DNA of 58,677 nucleotides from an uncultured Methanobrevibacter sp. (GTDB lineage Archaea; Methanobacteriota; Methanobacteria; Methanobacteriales; Methanobacteriaceae): NCBI RefSeq assembly GCF_902784195.1, contig NZ_CACZTX010000016.1:1-58677 (forward strand). The letters are read 5' to 3'. Both the position numbers and the translations under genes were made by a program. This document shows positions 48,605-57,448 of the stretch, piece after piece. How positions within the stretch are numbered: position 1 is the stretch's first letter; each line of letters begins with the position of its first letter. The notes beneath the pieces are model-generated. The model did no database searches. It saw only the letters and a program-made list of their open reading frames with translations, and had not been told where the DNA came from.

Positions 48605-49104
48605 TGAATCTAATACTTGGTTTGATTTTAGCAACCATCATCTCTTGGCTTAATTTTGTGATAGTGGATACATTCCTTGGACTTCCTGAGGCTCCAGGTG
48701 TTAAAGGGGCGGAAACTGTAGGATATTCCATAAAAAATAGGAAAGGGGATTTGGCAGGAGGATTCTTCCAAGGAAACATCTTATGTTCCCCAGATGCATC
48801 AGCAGGAACATTGATTGCTTCAATAGGAGTTTACATTCTTGGAATTCAAGGCGGTTTAATAGCTGCATTGCTTGTATACATTGGAAATAGATTATGTGCA
48901 GATCCTGGTTATGCTGGAACAACTGGCGCTTTGACCATGACACTACTCATATTCATATTCTCATTCATTGGAATCACTCCAGAGATGTTTATTTGCGGTA
49001 TGGTAATTGCAATATTCACTATTCAAGGAATTCACCATCCTACAAGTTCCAGATTAATTGGAAAAATAGCAAAATCCTTTGGCAGATATACTAAATATGA
49101 ATAA
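48604..49104 (+). CDS. ehaB: energy-converting hydrogenase A subunit B
   Basis: A 166-residue membrane protein with about four to five helices and a conserved loop ([20 protein letters not shown]). GGAGGTAG precedes the start, and the ATG overlaps the ehaA stop by one base, which suggests translational coupling. Its role in the membrane arm of Eha is structural or ion-translocating and not defined. Confidence 0.85.
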   Translation: MNLILGLILATIISWLNFVIVDTFLGLPEAPGVKGAETVGYSIKNRKGDLAGGFFQGNILCSPDASAGTLIASIGVYILGIQGGLIAALLVYIGNRLCADPGYAGTTGALTMTLLIFIFSFIGITPEMFICGMVIAIFTIQGIHHPTSSRLIGKIAKSFGRYTKYE

Positions 49105-49112
49105 TTAAGATG

Positions 49113-49177
49113 TAAATTAATAAAATAAATTAATAAAATAAATTAATAAAATAAATTAATAAAATAAATTAATAAAA
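49113..49177. repeat. 13-bp tandem repeat, five perfect copies
   Basis: TAAATTAATAAAA is repeated exactly five times between ehaB and ehaC. The 13-bp period and perfect identity point to recent slippage. It separates two cistrons of one operon. Confidence 0.92.
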
Positions 49178-49217
49178 TCGATTAGATTAAAAAATTAAAG
49201 AAATACAAGGTTAAAAT

Positions 49218-49493
49218 ATGTTTATTGAAATTATTGGAGTTATTGCAATCTTAATGGCTTTAAGAGCTGTAATAACCAAAGATAGAGCAGAAAAATTACT
49301 TTACATAAATGTAATAGGATTCTGTGTTTCTGCATTGATTGCATTGTATATTCAAACTCCATTTGGTCTTGTATTAGCTGCAACTTTCTTTATCTCTTCT
49401 ACAATTGGTGCAAATGCAATTGCATACAGCTTAAAGGATTTGGAAGATGAAATAACCTATGATAAGAATATGGAAGAGCATAAGGAAAATTAA
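49218..49493 (+). CDS. ehaC: energy-converting hydrogenase A subunit C
   Basis: A 91-residue membrane protein, about three helices, with a short charged C-terminus (NMEEHKEN). It resembles MrpB/MnhB-like antiporter pieces in hydrophobic pattern (FGLVLAATFFISSTIGANA). AAGGTTAAAAT precedes the ATG. The position after ehaB supports the call. Confidence 0.82.
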   Translation: MFIEIIGVIAILMALRAVITKDRAEKLLYINVIGFCVSALIALYIQTPFGLVLAATFFISSTIGANAIAYSLKDLEDEITYDKNMEEHKEN

Positions 49494-49530
49494 GATTATT
49501 ATTTTTCAAATAATAGAAAATGGGATTTAA

Positions 49531-49857
49531 ATGTTGGAATTTATTGACTTGACAACAATATCAATTGCTTTGATGATAATAGGCGCTATTGGAGTTGTCC
49601 TCTTAAAGAAACCATTAGATAAGGTAATCATGGTTTCAATCTTGGAAGCAGGCTTGTTTTTAGCTATTGTCAGCTTTAAATATTTGGATGTTGCTTTTTT
49701 AACTGCTGTCCTTGATCCATTATCTATTATTGTATTCTTGCTTGCCTTGATTAAGATAAATGAAGTGCGCAAATCAAAATTAAAGGATTATTCCACACTT
49801 CCTAAAATGATTCAAAGCAATGAAAATGAAACAAGAAACTCTGAAGGTGGTAAATAA
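49531..49857 (+). CDS. ehaD: energy-converting hydrogenase A subunit D
   Basis: A 108-residue membrane protein, about three helices, with a NuoK/MnhC-like profile ([44 protein letters not shown]). The tail is charged. The stop overlaps the ehaE ATG. Confidence 0.84.
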   Translation: MLEFIDLTTISIALMIIGAIGVVLLKKPLDKVIMVSILEAGLFLAIVSFKYLDVAFLTAVLDPLSIIVFLLALIKINEVRKSKLKDYSTLPKMIQSNENETRNSEGGK

Positions 49858-50117
49858 TGTTCAATCTTGCTCTTTGGGTTTATGTAGGTTTAGCGCTTGC
49901 CATTTTTGGAAGCCTTGCTGCCGTTTGGGGTCCTGGAGTGAAAGACCCAATCATAAGAACAATCAATACTGAAGTGGCATCTGTAGGAGTTTCATTGATT
50001 TTACTTACTTACAATTCTACATTAGCTCTTTTGACTTTAATTGCAACAACAATTATCGTAACCTTGATCTTGTTTAGAGCTATTTCTCGTTTAGAAGAGA
50101 TAGGGGCTGATGTATAA
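49857..50117 (+). CDS. ehaE: energy-converting hydrogenase A subunit E
   Basis: An 86-residue membrane protein with three helices. [20 protein letters not shown] is a distinctive loop of this subunit. Coupled to ehaD by an overlapping stop/start after GAAGGTGG. Part of the membrane ion-translocating module. Confidence 0.85.
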   Translation: MFNLALWVYVGLALAIFGSLAAVWGPGVKDPIIRTINTEVASVGVSLILLTYNSTLALLTLIATTIIVTLILFRAISRLEEIGADV

Positions 50118-50171
50118 TGCTTATCAATTTATTTAAAAATCAGTTTCAATTAATGCTGGGAGGAGACCAAA

Positions 50172-50777
50172 ATGCCTAAAATAGCTAAATTATGGAATAA
50201 ATTGGCAAATCCGAAGAATATTCCTAGATTATTCGCTCTAATTTTAGGGTTGCTTTTAATAGCAGGATTCCTGATTCCTGTAGGATTGGATACAGACCAA
50301 ATCTACACTCGTCCAGCTCCTCAAAGTCAAATGGATGCAGGTTTGGCTATTGCTCCATATGATAGGGGTGGAGAGATTTTGGAAAGTCCTGGTGTTACTG
50401 AAGCCCAATATCCTGATAATTCACAAAATCTAGGTTGGATCAATTCATATATGACTCCAATTGCTGAAATGCTAAAAGGCATTTCCCCATACTTTGGAAC
50501 AAGTATATGTGCATCTCCAGGTGGAGTGATAGATGAAATCCTTTACTATACAAGAGGTTTTGACACTATCTTGGAATCCTCAATTCTTATGATGGCATTC
50601 ATTATAGCCTCATGGCTTGCCATTAACTTTACCATGGATAGAAAGGAGAAAAAAGGTAAGGGAGACATTAAGGAAGATGTAAAAAGAGCTATTGCAAGTT
50701 CTGACAAGATAGCTAGTGAAGTTGAGATGAGCAATCGCAAAGCTCGTGAAAAGCAAGCTAAAAAGGAGTTCAGGTGA
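50172..50777 (+). CDS. ehaF: energy-converting hydrogenase A subunit F
   Basis: A 201-residue protein. An N-terminal helix (about 20-38) and one near residue 140-158 flank an extracytoplasmic loop with ISPYFGTSICASPGGVIDEILYYTRGFDTILE, which is MnhB/DUF2106-like. A Lys-rich cytosolic tail of about 45 residues follows. GGGAGGAGACC precedes the ATG. The ehaG ATG lies 5 nt after its stop. Confidence 0.85.
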   Translation: MPKIAKLWNKLANPKNIPRLFALILGLLLIAGFLIPVGLDTDQIYTRPAPQSQMDAGLAIAPYDRGGEILESPGVTEAQYPDNSQNLGWINSYMTPIAEMLKGISPYFGTSICASPGGVIDEILYYTRGFDTILESSILMMAFIIASWLAINFTMDRKEKKGKGDIKEDVKRAIASSDKIASEVEMSNRKAREKQAKKEFR

Positions 50778-50781
50778 TTAT

Positions 50782-51459
50782 ATGGTTGCAAGTATAATTC
50801 CACAATTTGTTCCTGCATTCTATAGCTCAATGTATTCAACTGCATTATACGGCGGTTTGATTGTAGCTTTCATTGGCTTGATGGGAATTGCAATGGAGAA
50901 AAGGGATATTCAAGTTCTTATATTGACTGACATTGTCGGTTTGGCTATGCTTATTGTTGTAGCTGCAGTGGGGACTGATTTGTCTGAAGCATTGATTCTT
51001 CCTGGTCTAGTAGTTGAATTGGCAGAGATCATGGCAATATCCGAGATTTTAATATCTCGTGAAATGAGGAAGAAAGATGTAGATACCTCATTTGCACCAA
51101 TGCCATTAAATATAGATATGGAGATTATGACTACTGCTCCTAATTTCATTGCATTGTTATTAATAGGTTATGGTGTGTTCCTATCAGGATTTACTGGTGG
51201 TGCAGTAGCTGGAGGAGGTATTGTAATTTATGTTTTAAGCAGAAAGGTAAGAGGATTGCCAATAGTTGTTCTCGATGGAGTGGGAGCAATATCCGGTATC
51301 TCTTGGTGCTTATGGATTATTGGATTCCTATTCTTCTTTATCTTGCCTCAATACTGGTTACTCAGTTTATTCCTAGCTGCTTTAGGATTGCTCTTGAAAG
51401 TGTCATCCAAGATTGGATTGATTGGAATAATGATGAGAGAGGAATACGGAAGAAAATGA
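50782..51459 (+). CDS. ehaG: energy-converting hydrogenase A subunit G
   Basis: A 225-residue membrane protein with about six helices. It contains MEKRDIQVLILTDIVGLAMLIVVAAVGTDLSEALILPG, with acidic residues inside a helix, as in ion-conducting subunits. The ATG at 50782 is set by AGGTGA four nt upstream. An in-frame start at 50746 lies inside ehaF. Confidence 0.85.
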   Translation: MVASIIPQFVPAFYSSMYSTALYGGLIVAFIGLMGIAMEKRDIQVLILTDIVGLAMLIVVAAVGTDLSEALILPGLVVELAEIMAISEILISREMRKKDVDTSFAPMPLNIDMEIMTTAPNFIALLLIGYGVFLSGFTGGAVAGGGIVIYVLSRKVRGLPIVVLDGVGAISGISWCLWIIGFLFFFILPQYWLLSLFLAALGLLLKVSSKIGLIGIMMREEYGRK

Positions 51460-51586
51460 TTATTCCAAATGAATTTAAAATTTAAAATATTATATTTATA
51501 AATTTATTATCAAATCAAAATTTTGAATCAAGTATTCAAATTAAATATTCAAAATCAAATGAACTTAAAATAAAAAGGAGATTTAA

Positions 51587-52255
51587 ATGCTTATAGAGAG
51601 TTTAGGCGGAGACGTGATGGGAACAATTCCTTTAGGAGATATTGTTCTTTATTTAAACCCTCTCCACATATTCTTGTTTGTAACTATACTTGTATTTACA
51701 GCATTGATAGCCATGAGCCGAACTGAAACTCAAGTTGAAGCAATGTTTGGTTCTCTTGATGAAAATAAGGTTGCAGTTGGCAAAAAGGAATTCAAGCATA
51801 GAAGATTCCTGGCTATTATCTGCGGTATAGCTACTGCAGGAGCTATGATTACTGGAGATTTATTTAACTTTACCTTATTTATGGCATTAATTGGTATTGT
51901 TAACATTGGTATTGTTTCTGCTGTAAAGCAAGTTGAGGTTTTAAATTCCGCTTATCAATACGGTTTGATTGCTATGATGTGCGGTTTGCCACTCTTTGGT
52001 GGTGCAGCTATGATTTTAGCTGCTACCGGTACATTAAGCCTATTTGAGCTCGCAGCAATCCCTGCAAGTCCAATGATGATATTTGGAGCGCTTGTAATGC
52101 TAATAGGGGTTTGTGGTGAAAGCGGTATAGCACCTTTCTTTGCAAGTAAGGCAGAAATGTTTAGAACTCCTGGATCTCCATTCATATTGATTATCCACTT
52201 AAGTTCATTGTTTATTATTGTTAGATTTGTTGAAATCTTATTAACTATATTATAA
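51587..52255 (+). CDS. ehaH: energy-converting hydrogenase A subunit H
   Basis: A 222-residue membrane protein with about six helices and distant NuoL/M/N character. [26 protein letters not shown] and [25 protein letters not shown] hold charged residues in helices that suit proton or sodium translocation. AAAAAGGAG precedes the ATG. Confidence 0.85.
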   Translation: MLIESLGGDVMGTIPLGDIVLYLNPLHIFLFVTILVFTALIAMSRTETQVEAMFGSLDENKVAVGKKEFKHRRFLAIICGIATAGAMITGDLFNFTLFMALIGIVNIGIVSAVKQVEVLNSAYQYGLIAMMCGLPLFGGAAMILAATGTLSLFELAAIPASPMMIFGALVMLIGVCGESGIAPFFASKAEMFRTPGSPFILIIHLSSLFIIVRFVEILLTIL

Positions 52256-52336
52256 TTTAAAATAGAAGAAATTAAATTGAAATCCAATTATTAAAAATCA
52301 TGTTTATTAATTTATTATTAATAGAAGGTCGATAAA

Positions 52337-52552
52337 ATGAATAAAATGAAAATAGCTAGTTATATTATCTTGATTGTGTCAGTATTAGCTATCCTTTACG
52401 CTTTAATATTTAATCCTGCTGATTGGATAGTCTATGCAATAGCTATTGTTTGTATACCATTTTTAGTACTTTCATTTGGACTTTTAACAATGTCCAAACC
52501 AATAAAAGAGGAAGAGGAGGAAAGAAGAGAAGAACCATTTACAGGTTATTAG
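52337..52552 (+). CDS. ehaI: energy-converting hydrogenase A subunit I
   Basis: A 71-residue protein with two membrane helices followed by an acidic tail (KEEEEERREEPFTGY). Position between ehaH and ehaJ supports the name. AAGGTCGAT precedes the start. Confidence 0.78.
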   Translation: MNKMKIASYIILIVSVLAILYALIFNPADWIVYAIAIVCIPFLVLSFGLLTMSKPIKEEEEERREEPFTGY

Positions 52553-52603
52553 TTAAGATTATCAATTCATATTTAACTAATTTAGAATCTCTTTGCAGAT
52601 ATC

Positions 52604-53464
52604 ATGAATTTAATGGCTCAAATTTTAATCAATGTTGTAATTGCTTTCCTTGCAGGTAGTCTTTTATTAGGTTTCCATAGAAAGGTTATGGCAAGAGTCC
52701 AATTGAGACCAGGACCTCCTATTATACAGTACTTATTGCATTCATTGAAATTTTTCTTTAAGGAAACTTCATTTCCAAAAACTGCTGCAATGCCGTTTTA
52801 TGTAGGTATTACAGTTATTTTAGCTGCTGTTTGGGTTACTGCAGTTATTGTAGGGCCAGTGGCTCAAGGTTCCTTAATGATCATATTTGGTGTTTATGCA
52901 ATCCATAAGATTGTAGAGCATAATGCAGGATCATCATCCGGTTCTCCATATGGTAAGTTAAGTTGTGTAAGGGCTGTTTTCTCAGCAGCTGGTGAATTGC
53001 CGCTCTTTGCAGTGATTGCAATCATATTCCTATTGACTGGAACTATGGATATCAGTGGAATCATAGCTTATCAAGCAGCAAATGGTCCTTTGGTATTGCA
53101 ATTGCCTCTTGCAGCGATTATGTTCTTCACATTGATTGTTACAAAATCTCCATATTCTCCTTTTGCAATCACAAAAGGAAAGGAAATCATATCTGGATTT
53201 GAAACTGAACACTTTGGTATGCTTAGAGGATACATAATGTTTTCAGAATCAATCGCATGGTATATTTTGTTATGGTTATTCTTAACAATATTCTTTGGAC
53301 CGATTTCCGTTGTTGGATACTTGATTGGAATGATTGTAATCTGTATAATTACTGGATTTATCAATGCTACAACTCCTATGTTAAATCCAAACCATTCTGT
53401 AATGGCTCAAATATCCATTGCAGTTATCTGTACCGTTGGTTCAATTATCATGATTATTATTTAA
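52604..53464 (+). CDS. ehaJ: energy-converting hydrogenase A subunit J (NuoH-like)
   Basis: A 286-residue membrane protein of the NuoH/HycD family that anchors the hydrogenase module. [30 protein letters not shown] matches the quinone-site loop region of complex I subunit H. The middle has [27 protein letters not shown] with the conserved Glu, and a [12 protein letters not shown] loop follows. About seven to eight helices. Confidence 0.92.
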   Translation: MNLMAQILINVVIAFLAGSLLLGFHRKVMARVQLRPGPPIIQYLLHSLKFFFKETSFPKTAAMPFYVGITVILAAVWVTAVIVGPVAQGSLMIIFGVYAIHKIVEHNAGSSSGSPYGKLSCVRAVFSAAGELPLFAVIAIIFLLTGTMDISGIIAYQAANGPLVLQLPLAAIMFFTLIVTKSPYSPFAITKGKEIISGFETEHFGMLRGYIMFSESIAWYILLWLFLTIFFGPISVVGYLIGMIVICIITGFINATTPMLNPNHSVMAQISIAVICTVGSIIMIII

Positions 53465-53562
53465 AATTATTAAAAAAATTAAATTTATAAAAAATAAATT
53501 AAAAAAATTAAAAAGACTTAATTACTTTTAATTAAGTAAAAACGAATAAAGAAGGCTTAAAA

Positions 53563-53820
53563 ATGAATGATGAAAAAGGAATGAGAGTATTGACTTCATT
53601 GGTAGCTTTAGGCATTTTTGTAGTGGCAGGACTTGCCGCTTTCTATCAAAGTATTTTAGCGCTTCCTTTAGCTATAATAGGACTTGTTTTTGTTCCATTC
53701 ATATTGGTGCAAAATAAGGAAAAATATGCTCATTTGGCTGAAAATCTAGAGAAAATAGCTTTTATCATTACATTTTTGATTATTTGTATCACATTTATTT
53801 GTTTATATAAGCCAATTTAG
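53563..53820 (+). CDS. ehaK: energy-converting hydrogenase A subunit K
   Basis: An 85-residue membrane protein with three helices and little distinguishing sequence (LVALGIFVVAGLAAFYQSILALPLAIIGLVF). Named by position between ehaJ and ehaL; the start at 53563 fits its neighbours. Confidence 0.78.
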   Translation: MNDEKGMRVLTSLVALGIFVVAGLAAFYQSILALPLAIIGLVFVPFILVQNKEKYAHLAENLEKIAFIITFLIICITFICLYKPI

Positions 53821-53837
53821 GTAAACTAGGTGAGATT

Positions 53838-54164
53838 ATGGAAGAATTATATATTATGATTTATATTTTGGTTTTCATTATAGGATCCATAGTTGGTCTT
53901 TTATTAAGCTATAAAAAGCATATGGAACCTTATATAATATCTGAAATAGATGTATTGACCTTGGTTTTATCTATTATTGGATGGTTTTTATTATTTAACC
54001 ATGGATTAAATCCACATATTAGCTCTGAAATATTGCTTACTATTGCATTCTTCTTTATAGGGCTTGCATTAGGAAGAAGGCCAGGTTATGGTCGTAAGGA
54101 AACTGCAATAGGCATTCTTATTGCAGCAGTAGTCTGGATTTCAACATCTGGAGTATTATTTTAA
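53838..54164 (+). CDS. ehaL: energy-converting hydrogenase A subunit L (DUF2104)
   Basis: A 108-residue membrane protein with four helices and a conserved LALGRRPGYGRKETAIG loop near the C-terminus. TAGGTGAGATT precedes the ATG. It lies 17 nt after ehaK. Confidence 0.82.
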   Translation: MEELYIMIYILVFIIGSIVGLLLSYKKHMEPYIISEIDVLTLVLSIIGWFLLFNHGLNPHISSEILLTIAFFFIGLALGRRPGYGRKETAIGILIAAVVWISTSGVLF

Positions 54165-54224
54165 TTAGAAATATTAAAATTAAGTAGTTAAATTTAAAAT
54201 CAAATCATTTATATGGTGATTTAT

Positions 54225-54608
54225 ATGAATAGTGAAGAAAAATATGAAATGATGAAATTAAGAGTTCTTCATAGCTTTAAATGGGAAAAAGACATTACTA
54301 TTCCATTATCTGAAGAATTTGGAATTTCTAAAGATGAATTTGAAGATATTCTTATGAATCGCTTTGATATGAGTGATTTGGAAAATATGCATGCTACCTT
54401 TGAAATAGCAAATAGAGAAAAGATAAAAAGGCAAATGCATCTTGATTTAAGACTTTATTGGTTAAGTGATGTTGCTAAACTAATATCTGAGGAAGATGCA
54501 GATAGAATCTGCCATCAATTAACCAAGGATGTTGTAAAGCATGGCAAGAAGTATGAAGATGCCATAGAAGAAGGTAGGGCTCAAATAGTTGAATTATTGC
54601 GAGAATAA
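54225..54608 (+). CDS. ehaM: energy-converting hydrogenase A subunit M (DUF1959)
   Basis: A 127-residue soluble, charged protein of the DUF1959 family (MMKLRVLHSFKWEKDI; MHLDLRLYWLSDVAKLISEEDADRI). It has no membrane segment or cluster motif. GGTGA five nt before 54225 overlaps an earlier in-frame ATG at 54213, so 54225 is the real start. Its role is probably in assembly or as a peripheral subunit. It marks the operon as Eha, not Ehb. Confidence 0.85.
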   Translation: MNSEEKYEMMKLRVLHSFKWEKDITIPLSEEFGISKDEFEDILMNRFDMSDLENMHATFEIANREKIKRQMHLDLRLYWLSDVAKLISEEDADRICHQLTKDVVKHGKKYEDAIEEGRAQIVELLRE

Positions 54609-54697
54609 TTGTCGATTGAATTATTATCGAAAGAATTATTATCAAAAGAATGATGTTTATAAAATTATTATAAAGAACGAGATTTAAGGTAATTGAA

Positions 54698-55159
54698 ATG
54701 CTTAAAAAACTTAAAGATATTGTGAGAAAAAGTTCAATTCACGTTTGTATTGTAAACTGTGGAGGATGTAATGGCTGTGATGTAGAGCTAGTTGCACTTC
54801 TTTCCCCAAGATACGATCTTGAACAGTATGGAATTTATGTTCACAATAATCCTCGTGAAGCTGATGTTCTTTTAGTGACTGGTGCAGTTACAGAACAATG
54901 GAGAGACAATTTAAGAAGGATTTATGCAAAAACTCCTGAACCTAAGATTGTAGTTGCTGTTGGAAACTGTCCGCAGTCTGGAGATGTCTTTGCACAAGAG
55001 GGAGGAAGGGTTCTTGCTCCTGTTTCAGACTTCATCCCAGTGGATGCAGCTATTCCAGGTTGTCCTCCAAGGCCAAGTGAAATCTTAGAGGCAGTTTTAA
55101 CTGTCGCTCCAGGTGCTCTTGCAGCTAAAGGAAGAGCTCAAGACGCTAGGAAAGATTAA
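54698..55159 (+). CDS. ehaN: energy-converting [NiFe] hydrogenase A small subunit
   Basis: A 153-residue electron-transfer subunit (NuoB-like). [10 protein letters not shown] (C21, C24, C27), then [10 protein letters not shown] and PGCPPRP, provide ligands for the proximal [4Fe-4S] cluster. Length is typical of group 4 hydrogenases, which lack the extra clusters of uptake enzymes. Confidence 0.93.
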   Translation: MLKKLKDIVRKSSIHVCIVNCGGCNGCDVELVALLSPRYDLEQYGIYVHNNPREADVLLVTGAVTEQWRDNLRRIYAKTPEPKIVVAVGNCPQSGDVFAQEGGRVLAPVSDFIPVDAAIPGCPPRPSEILEAVLTVAPGALAAKGRAQDARKD

Positions 55160-55197
55160 ATATATTATATTTAAATTGAATTTAGAGTTAAATTATA

Positions 55198-55270
55198 TTT
55201 ATTGTTGATTAATGAATTAGATAAGTAAATAAAAAATTTATTGTTGATTAATGAATTAGATAAGTAAATA
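55198..55270. repeat. 34-bp direct repeat before ehaO
   Basis: TTTATTGTTGATTAATGAAT followed by TAGATAAGTAAATA occurs twice (55198-55231 and 55237-55270) with perfect identity and a 39-bp period. The second copy runs up to the GGAG ribosome binding site of ehaO. Confidence 0.9.
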
Positions 55271-55283
55271 GGAGTCAGATATT

Positions 55284-56411
55284 ATGATATTACCAATTGG
55301 ACCAATTCATCCAGGTTTAAAGGAACCTTTAAGACTTAAACTCAAAACTGAAGGTGAAAAGGTTATTAAAGCTGAGATTGATTATGGTTATGTTCATAGA
55401 GGTATTGAAAAGATTATGGAAGGAAAAACCTGGCAAAAATGCATTTACTTATCTGAAAGAATCTGTGGTATCTGTTCATATGAGCATACACAAACCTTTG
55501 CAGAAACTTTAGAATCAATTTCTGGAGTTCAAGCGCCTTTAAGAGCTCAATACTTAAGGGTCATTACTAATGAATTGGACAGGATCCAATCCCACTTGCT
55601 TGCAAATTCAACATTCTTCAAGACTCTTGACCATGAGACATTGTTTATGCATGTTTTGGCTTTAAGGGAACATGCAATGGATTCTCTTGAATTGTTAACT
55701 GGAAATAGGGTCAATCTAGGATGGAATGTTGTTGGTGGAGTCAGAATGGATGCTGATGAGCGCCATTTCAATGCAATACTTGAGAACTTAAAGAAAATTG
55801 AAGATGGCTTTGATAGGCATGTTGCATTATTTGAAGAGGCTCCAATAGTCGCATTAAGGGCAAAAGGCGTTGGAGTGATGACTAAGGAGGAAGCTATTAA
55901 AGGACATGCTGTAGGTCCTATTGGAAGAGCTTCAGGCATTAAGCATGATTTAAGAGAAGAGCATTATACTTATAAGGATGAATTCGACTTCAAGCCTATT
56001 TGGAGAAAAGAGGGAGATAACTATGCCCGTACATTAAATAGGCTTTATGAGGTTGAACAATCTATTGATTTAGTGAAACAGGCTATTGAAAATATGCCTA
56101 AAGGAGATATAAGAACTCCTGTAGACATTCCTTCAGGATATGGGGAATGGAGAAATGAAGCCCCTCGTGGAGAGGTAAGATATATGGCTGAAACCAATGG
56201 AGATTTGATTAAGCGCATTTCAATCAGAACTCCAAGTATCATGAATATTGACTCCTGTGCAAAATATATGCTTAAGGATGTAGCTACAGTTGCTGATGCA
56301 GTAGCTACTTATGCGTCATCAGATCCTTGCATAGCATGTACTGAAAGAGTGGCTATAACTGATGTTGATACTGGCAAATCTACTGTAAAAGACTTCTTTG
56401 AGGTGAAATGA
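55284..56411 (+). CDS. ehaO: energy-converting [NiFe] hydrogenase A large subunit
   Basis: A 375-residue catalytic subunit. [12 protein letters not shown] (C61, C64) and DPCIACTER (C349, C352) supply the four cysteines that hold the NiFe site. The remaining sequence is NuoD-like. About 20 residues follow TER at the C-terminus, comparable to tails that are processed in related enzymes. Eha uses the membrane ion gradient to drive reduction of ferredoxin by H2, topping up methanogenesis. The ehaP ATG follows after 1 nt. Confidence 0.95.
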   Translation: MILPIGPIHPGLKEPLRLKLKTEGEKVIKAEIDYGYVHRGIEKIMEGKTWQKCIYLSERICGICSYEHTQTFAETLESISGVQAPLRAQYLRVITNELDRIQSHLLANSTFFKTLDHETLFMHVLALREHAMDSLELLTGNRVNLGWNVVGGVRMDADERHFNAILENLKKIEDGFDRHVALFEEAPIVALRAKGVGVMTKEEAIKGHAVGPIGRASGIKHDLREEHYTYKDEFDFKPIWRKEGDNYARTLNRLYEVEQSIDLVKQAIENMPKGDIRTPVDIPSGYGEWRNEAPRGEVRYMAETNGDLIKRISIRTPSIMNIDSCAKYMLKDVATVADAVATYASSDPCIACTERVAITDVDTGKSTVKDFFEVK

Positions 56412-56412
56412 A

Positions 56413-57447
56413 ATGTCCTCACTTATTTGGTATATTTATGAATTTGCTCGAAAAACCTGGATTGATGGATTTTTCGATGCAAAATCCAAGGAAGACATAG
56501 CACACAAGCCAGACAGATTCAGGGATTTTCCTGAAGTGATCAAGGAAAATTGTATTGGTTGTGGAAGCTGCACTGCATCTTGCCCATCACCAAATGCAAT
56601 CAAATTGGTTAGGGATTCAGACAATGAGGAATCCATTGGTTTGATTTATCCAGTAATTAATAAACCGGCTTGTATAAGATGTGGTTTCTGTGCTGAAGTC
56701 TGCCCTTCAACTCCAAAAACCTTGGAATGTGGTGAAAACCATTTCATTCGTGAAGAGTTCAATATCATACCATCAAAGAGAAAATACATTGTAGATGATT
56801 ACCTATGCATAAGATGCCATAAGTGTATGGATGCCTGTGAAGTTGGAGCAATTGAAGAGATTGATGATAGGGTTGTTGTAAATCAATCCAAATGTATTTC
56901 CTGTGGAAAATGTTTAGAGACCTGTCCTGTAAAAGGAGCAATGAGAGGGGTCTTTGTAAACAATCTTGAAGAGCAAAAGAAAATTATAAATTTGGCAGTA
57001 AGCACATTAGAGGAATACATTGAATCCAAACAGGATGATTTAATCCAATTAGGTACTGATAAGCTATTTTTAGATGAATTGGATTTCAAGCCTATCTTTG
57101 ATAAGTCATTAACCATTCTAAATGATGAAGAGGTTGTTCACGAAGTCTTGGAAGATGCCATCAATAGATTGAAGATTAGAATTATCACTTGGGACGCTGA
57201 CAATTGTAAGAAATGTCAAATGTGCATACCAGACTGTCCTACTGGAGCAATCACTTTCGATAATGAAAACGATACCATTGTAAGGGACAAGGAAAAATGC
57301 TTAAGATGCAGTATATGTTATCAAACCTGTCCATTTGGTGTCATCAAATATTTCTTGGCTAAATTTAACCTTGATACAAATGATAATGATGAGGAAGTTA
57401 TTCACATTTCTGTAAAGGCTTCTCAATTAGCAGAAAGGAGGGCTTAA
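56413..57447 (+). CDS. ehaP: Eha ferredoxin subunit with six [4Fe-4S] motifs
   Basis: A 344-residue polyferredoxin. Cluster motifs in order are CIGCGSCTASCPSP, CIRCGFCAEVCPS, CIRCHKCMDACE, CISCGKCLETCP, CKKCQMCIPDCP and CLRCSICYQTCP, separated by a charged helical region (about 190-260). It wires the hydrogenase to ferredoxin. AGGTGA precedes the ATG, almost overlapping the ehaO stop. ehaQ follows one base after its stop. Confidence 0.92.
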   Translation: MSSLIWYIYEFARKTWIDGFFDAKSKEDIAHKPDRFRDFPEVIKENCIGCGSCTASCPSPNAIKLVRDSDNEESIGLIYPVINKPACIRCGFCAEVCPSTPKTLECGENHFIREEFNIIPSKRKYIVDDYLCIRCHKCMDACEVGAIEEIDDRVVVNQSKCISCGKCLETCPVKGAMRGVFVNNLEEQKKIINLAVSTLEEYIESKQDDLIQLGTDKLFLDELDFKPIFDKSLTILNDEEVVHEVLEDAINRLKIRIITWDADNCKKCQMCIPDCPTGAITFDNENDTIVRDKEKCLRCSICYQTCPFGVIKYFLAKFNLDTNDNDEEVIHISVKASQLAERRA

Positions 57448-57448
57448 G

